A DNA stretch of 64,000 nt, from assembly GCA_015233895.1 (NCBI GenBank), contig JADFXG010000001.1, forward strand, positions 186,001 to 250,000. Direction: 5' to 3'. Under the pieces are notes generated by a model. That model had not been told where the DNA came from. It saw only the letters and a list, made by a program, of their open reading frames with translations, and did not search any database. Positions 61,750-64,000 of this stretch are shown here, in pieces; the first letter of the stretch is position 1, and every line of letters starts with the position of its first letter. Both the position numbers and the translations under genes were made by a program. This DNA is from Nitrospirota bacterium (lineage in GTDB: Bacteria; Nitrospirota; Thermodesulfovibrionia; Thermodesulfovibrionales; Magnetobacteriaceae).

Positions 61750-62328
61750 TTATTGTGTTATTATACCGGAAAATCCTAAAAATGCCAGTGCTATCAGCCC
61801 TGTTGTTACAAACGCAATTGGGAGTCCCTGAAATGGTCTCGGCACATTTGCAAGCTCTAGTTTCTCTCTTATACTTGCCATAATTATGAGAGCCAATGCA
61901 AAACCAAGCCCTGAACCAAGCCCCAAAGTTATAGCCTCTATGAAATTGTACTTATCTCCTGCATTTATTAAAGGTACTGCAAGAATTATACAGTTTGTTG
62001 AAATCAAGGCAAGATAGACTCCAAGCTTATAGTAAAGCCCCGGACTTACCTTTCTCATAATCGTATCAGAGGCCTGTACAAATGAGGCTATTATTCCAAT
62101 AAATATAACAATCTTCAGAAAAGTAAGATCAAGGGGCACCATCACGTAGTTAAACACAAGCCAGCTAAGCGCAGCAGAGACCATCATAACTGACGTAAAA
62201 GTTATACTCATTCCCACTGCCGTCTCAACCTTCTTTGTTACGCCAAAAAATATACACAGACCCAAAAACCGGGTAAAAACAAAGTTATTTATCAAAGCCG
62301 AAGCTATAAATATTTCAAATAATTTCAT
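61750..62328 (-). CDS. rnfA: Rnf complex subunit A
   Basis: 192 residues from ATG 62328, six membrane helices; NNFVFTRFLGLCIFFGVTKK and the LGSGLGFALALI segment are RnfA/NqrE hallmarks. The frame can start at GTG 62358 but the family starts at MKLFEIFIASALINN. Integral membrane part of the ferredoxin:NAD+ oxidoreductase. Confidence 0.95.
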   Translation of the reverse strand: MKLFEIFIASALINNFVFTRFLGLCIFFGVTKKVETAVGMSITFTSVMMVSAALSWLVFNYVMVPLDLTFLKIVIFIGIIASFVQASDTIMRKVSPGLYYKLGVYLALISTNCIILAVPLINAGDKYNFIEAITLGLGSGLGFALALIIMASIREKLELANVPRPFQGLPIAFVTTGLIALAFLGFSGIITQ

Positions 62329-62388
62329 GAACTCTTTGTCCACTACATAGCCCTCCACTTTCTGAAACCTTTGTAAGTCTCAATAAAA

Positions 62389-63036
62389 TTAATGACCACC
62401 AGCGCCCCCTGCTCCCTTTCCGCCATAGAACCTAATATCTATCCAGTTAAAAAATCCCATTAAAATACCTGTTGCTATAAAGCCGCCCGTGGGCAGGAGC
62501 ATTATTAAAAGCGGTTTTGCATGGATTATATCAATTCCCCAAAGAGCCCCCTTGCCAAGGAGTTCCCTGAAGAAACTTATACAAATCAAGGCAAACATAA
62601 ATCCAACACCACTGCCTATACCGTCAAAAAAAGACGGTACAACACTGCGTTTGCTGGCAAACACCTCAGCCCTGGTAAGAATCGAGGCAAAGGCAACTAT
62701 CAACTGTATGTATAGTCCCATCTGCTTGTAAGCATCCCGTGCAAAAGCTGCCATAGAAAGGTCTGCCACCGTGACCCAGCCTGAAATTATCAACATAAAA
62801 ACCGGTATTCTTATTTTAGGATGAATAAACGCCCTGATAGCCGAGACAGTTATATTAACCATTACGGTTACAAACACAACTGCTATGCCCATAAGCGTAC
62901 CGGTTTTTAACCCCGTCGTAACCGCTATTGCAGGGCACAAGCTTATCGCAAGCCTGAATATGGCATTTTCTTTGAAAACGCCGATTAAAAGCAGACTCCA
63001 GTAATTAGTGCTCTTCTGTTGGCTTTGCATCTCCAT
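62389..63036 (-). CDS. rnfE: Rnf complex subunit E
   Basis: 215 residues from ATG 63036, chosen because AAAGGAG lies 9 bases upstream. Six membrane helices; LGLCPAIAVTTGLKTG-like (SLCPAIAVTTGLKTG) and the GSGVGFMFALICISFFRELLG block match RnfE/NqrD. Overlaps rnfG by 32 bases. Ends in a Gly-rich tail. Confidence 0.95.
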   Translation of the reverse strand: MEMQSQQKSTNYWSLLLIGVFKENAIFRLAISLCPAIAVTTGLKTGTLMGIAVVFVTVMVNITVSAIRAFIHPKIRIPVFMLIISGWVTVADLSMAAFARDAYKQMGLYIQLIVAFASILTRAEVFASKRSVVPSFFDGIGSGVGFMFALICISFFRELLGKGALWGIDIIHAKPLLIMLLPTGGFIATGILMGFFNWIDIRFYGGKGAGGAGGH

Positions 63037-63604
63037 GACCGCCGTCTCCTTTGAGAGCTCCCTGCAAAAACTCAAGGCCTTTTTTAACCCCATCCTCTGT
63101 TACTGCCCTGGATGATATGGTTGCTCCCGTTATTGCCTGTACGTATTCTTTGGTTTCCTCTTTAACTACCTTTAATGTATCTAATTTCTTACCGGGAAAT
63201 TGCTTCTTAAACGACTCAGTACTTACCTCATCACCAAGGCCTGGTGTTTCAGCTTGCTTAAGTATGTCCATATTTTTTATAACGAAATCCTCTCCAACTG
63301 AAAACAAAATGTTTATGTAGCTTGAATACCCTTTACCAAATGCCTGAACAACGTAGCCAAGCACTTTTCCATCTTTTTTAGCTACAAAGTATTCAGCGTG
63401 TTTTTCATGCGGATGCCAATCGCCAAGTTTCTCAATTTTATCGGCCTCAGGCATCATCCGTTGGAGGGCTTCTTTTTTCTCTTTTTCATTTGCCTGAAAT
63501 ATCAGAGGCGAGGTCTTGGCATACACTCCGGCAAGAAGGACGCCGCCCACTATGTAGATTATCAGTAGATTAATCGTTATTTTTATTATTTCTTTTGTAT
63601 TCAT
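63005..63604 (-). CDS. rnfG: Rnf complex subunit G (FMN-binding)
   Basis: 199 residues. One N-terminal helix (8-30) and an FMN-binding domain with the flavin attachment motif TGATISSRAV near residue 160 (Thr as the covalent site). Membrane-anchored on the outer side of the inner membrane. Confidence 0.95.
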   Translation of the reverse strand: MNTKEIIKITINLLIIYIVGGVLLAGVYAKTSPLIFQANEKEKKEALQRMMPEADKIEKLGDWHPHEKHAEYFVAKKDGKVLGYVVQAFGKGYSSYINILFSVGEDFVIKNMDILKQAETPGLGDEVSTESFKKQFPGKKLDTLKVVKEETKEYVQAITGATISSRAVTEDGVKKGLEFLQGALKGDGGHGDAKPTEEH

Positions 63605-63609
63605 ATGTT

Positions 63610-64000
63610 TTAAGCCTTCTTCTTTGCTCCGAATACTTCTGTACGAAAACCCCTGTCAATAAGAGGAGTGAAACAATTCATAATTAGGATTGAAAACATA
63701 ACACCCTCCGGGTATCCCGCCTTAAGCCTGATTAAAATAGTAAGCAAACCGCATCCAGCGCCAAAGAGCATTTGCCCCTTCTTAGTGGTTGGACAGGTGA
63801 CATAATCCGTTGCCATATAAAAAGCGCCAAGCATAAGGCCTCCGCTAAGAACATGCACCAATGGGTCACCAGTAAATATCCCCTGTTTTCCGCCAAACAC
63901 CCAGGCTCCTGCCGCTACCGATGCTAAAAAAGCCGCCGGTATTCTTAGTGTAATGTACCCTCTCAGGAGTAAAAACGCTGCACCTATGAGTATCGCTATC
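63610..64000 (-). CDS. rnfD: Rnf complex subunit D (partial, continues past the window)
   Basis: The C-terminal about 129 codons of RnfD/NqrB: GDPLVHVLSGGLMLGAFYMATDYVT and the GYPEGVMFSILIMN block. The frame stays open to the right edge, so the start and the covalent-flavin motif lie outside. Precedes rnfG by 5 bases. Confidence 0.92.
   Translation of the reverse strand, partial: IAILIGAAFLLLRGYITLRIPAAFLASVAAGAWVFGGKQGIFTGDPLVHVLSGGLMLGAFYMATDYVTCPTTKKGQMLFGAGCGLLTILIRLKAGYPEGVMFSILIMNCFTPLIDRGFRTEVFGAKKKA

Overview
The window is a gene-dense bacterial chromosome segment with moderate to low GC (about 40% by eye). It carries no rRNA, tRNA or CRISPR array that I could see. Several features suggest a Gram-negative, probably anaerobic or microaerophilic bacterium of the Nitrospirota / deltaproteobacterial type: a BcsC-type outer-membrane porin, heptosyltransferase-like glycosyltransferases, an Rnf complex with a polyferredoxin-like RnfB, a split archaeal-type glutamate synthase, a sigma-54 promoter, and many c-di-GMP/PilZ, cyclase and kinase signalling proteins. 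The taxon is inference; no marker gene is present to fix it.

Layout. (1) 0-8.5 kb: membrane glycosyltransferase-like proteins and an O-acetylation module (SGNH protein, MBOAT, second SGNH protein). (2) 8.5-17.4 kb: a minus-strand cellulose operon, in transcription order adenylyl cyclase, bcsA, bcsB, bcsZ, bcsC. It converges on the acetylation module, so the polymer may be acetylated cellulose. (3) 17.7-25 kb: signalling genes (hybrid histidine kinase with a consensus promoter, second kinase, degenerate HD-GYP/PilZ protein), an MBL-fold hydrolase, an AbrB/RelE toxin-antitoxin pair and two repeat families. (4) 24.7-32.9 kb: MoxR/DUF58 pair, sugar-nucleotide and glycosyltransferase genes, YifB ATPase. 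(5) 33-38.7 kb: an accessory island with a type IIS-like restriction-modification operon, in which an AlwI/PleI-family nuclease lies between a beta-class adenine methylase and a RadC-D12 methylase fusion, followed by a TacA/TacT-like toxin-antitoxin pair with a palindromic operator. (6) 39-44.3 kb: three glycosyltransferases, a metallopeptidase-like protein and a MinD/FlhG-like ATPase. (7) 44.3-46.5 kb: a secreted protein of unknown function with tandem promoters, a long leader and a strong terminator, then palindromic repeat arrays bracketing a small GIY-YIG gene. (8) 46.5-55.8 kb: housekeeping genes (fmdB-like, trpS, site-2 protease, PEPCK-like) and the split glutamate synthase. (9) 55.8-60.4 kb: CHASE2-Ser/Thr kinase, a sigma-54-promoted hydrolase/membrane-protein pair, SlyD-like FKBP. 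(10) 60.5-64 kb: rnfD(partial)-G-E-A-B, running off the right edge.

How the genes may work together: the surface-polysaccharide genes sit among second-messenger proteins. A cyclase overlaps bcsA, BcsA carries a PilZ domain, and a degenerate HD-GYP with PilZ is nearby, which suggests that matrix production responds to both cAMP and c-di-GMP. The most unusual items are the RadC-methylase fusion inside the restriction-modification operon, the ATP-specific cyclase translationally coupled to cellulose synthase, and the sigma-54 promoter with an upstream TGT-N10-ACA element in front of an uncharacterised hydrolase/membrane pair.
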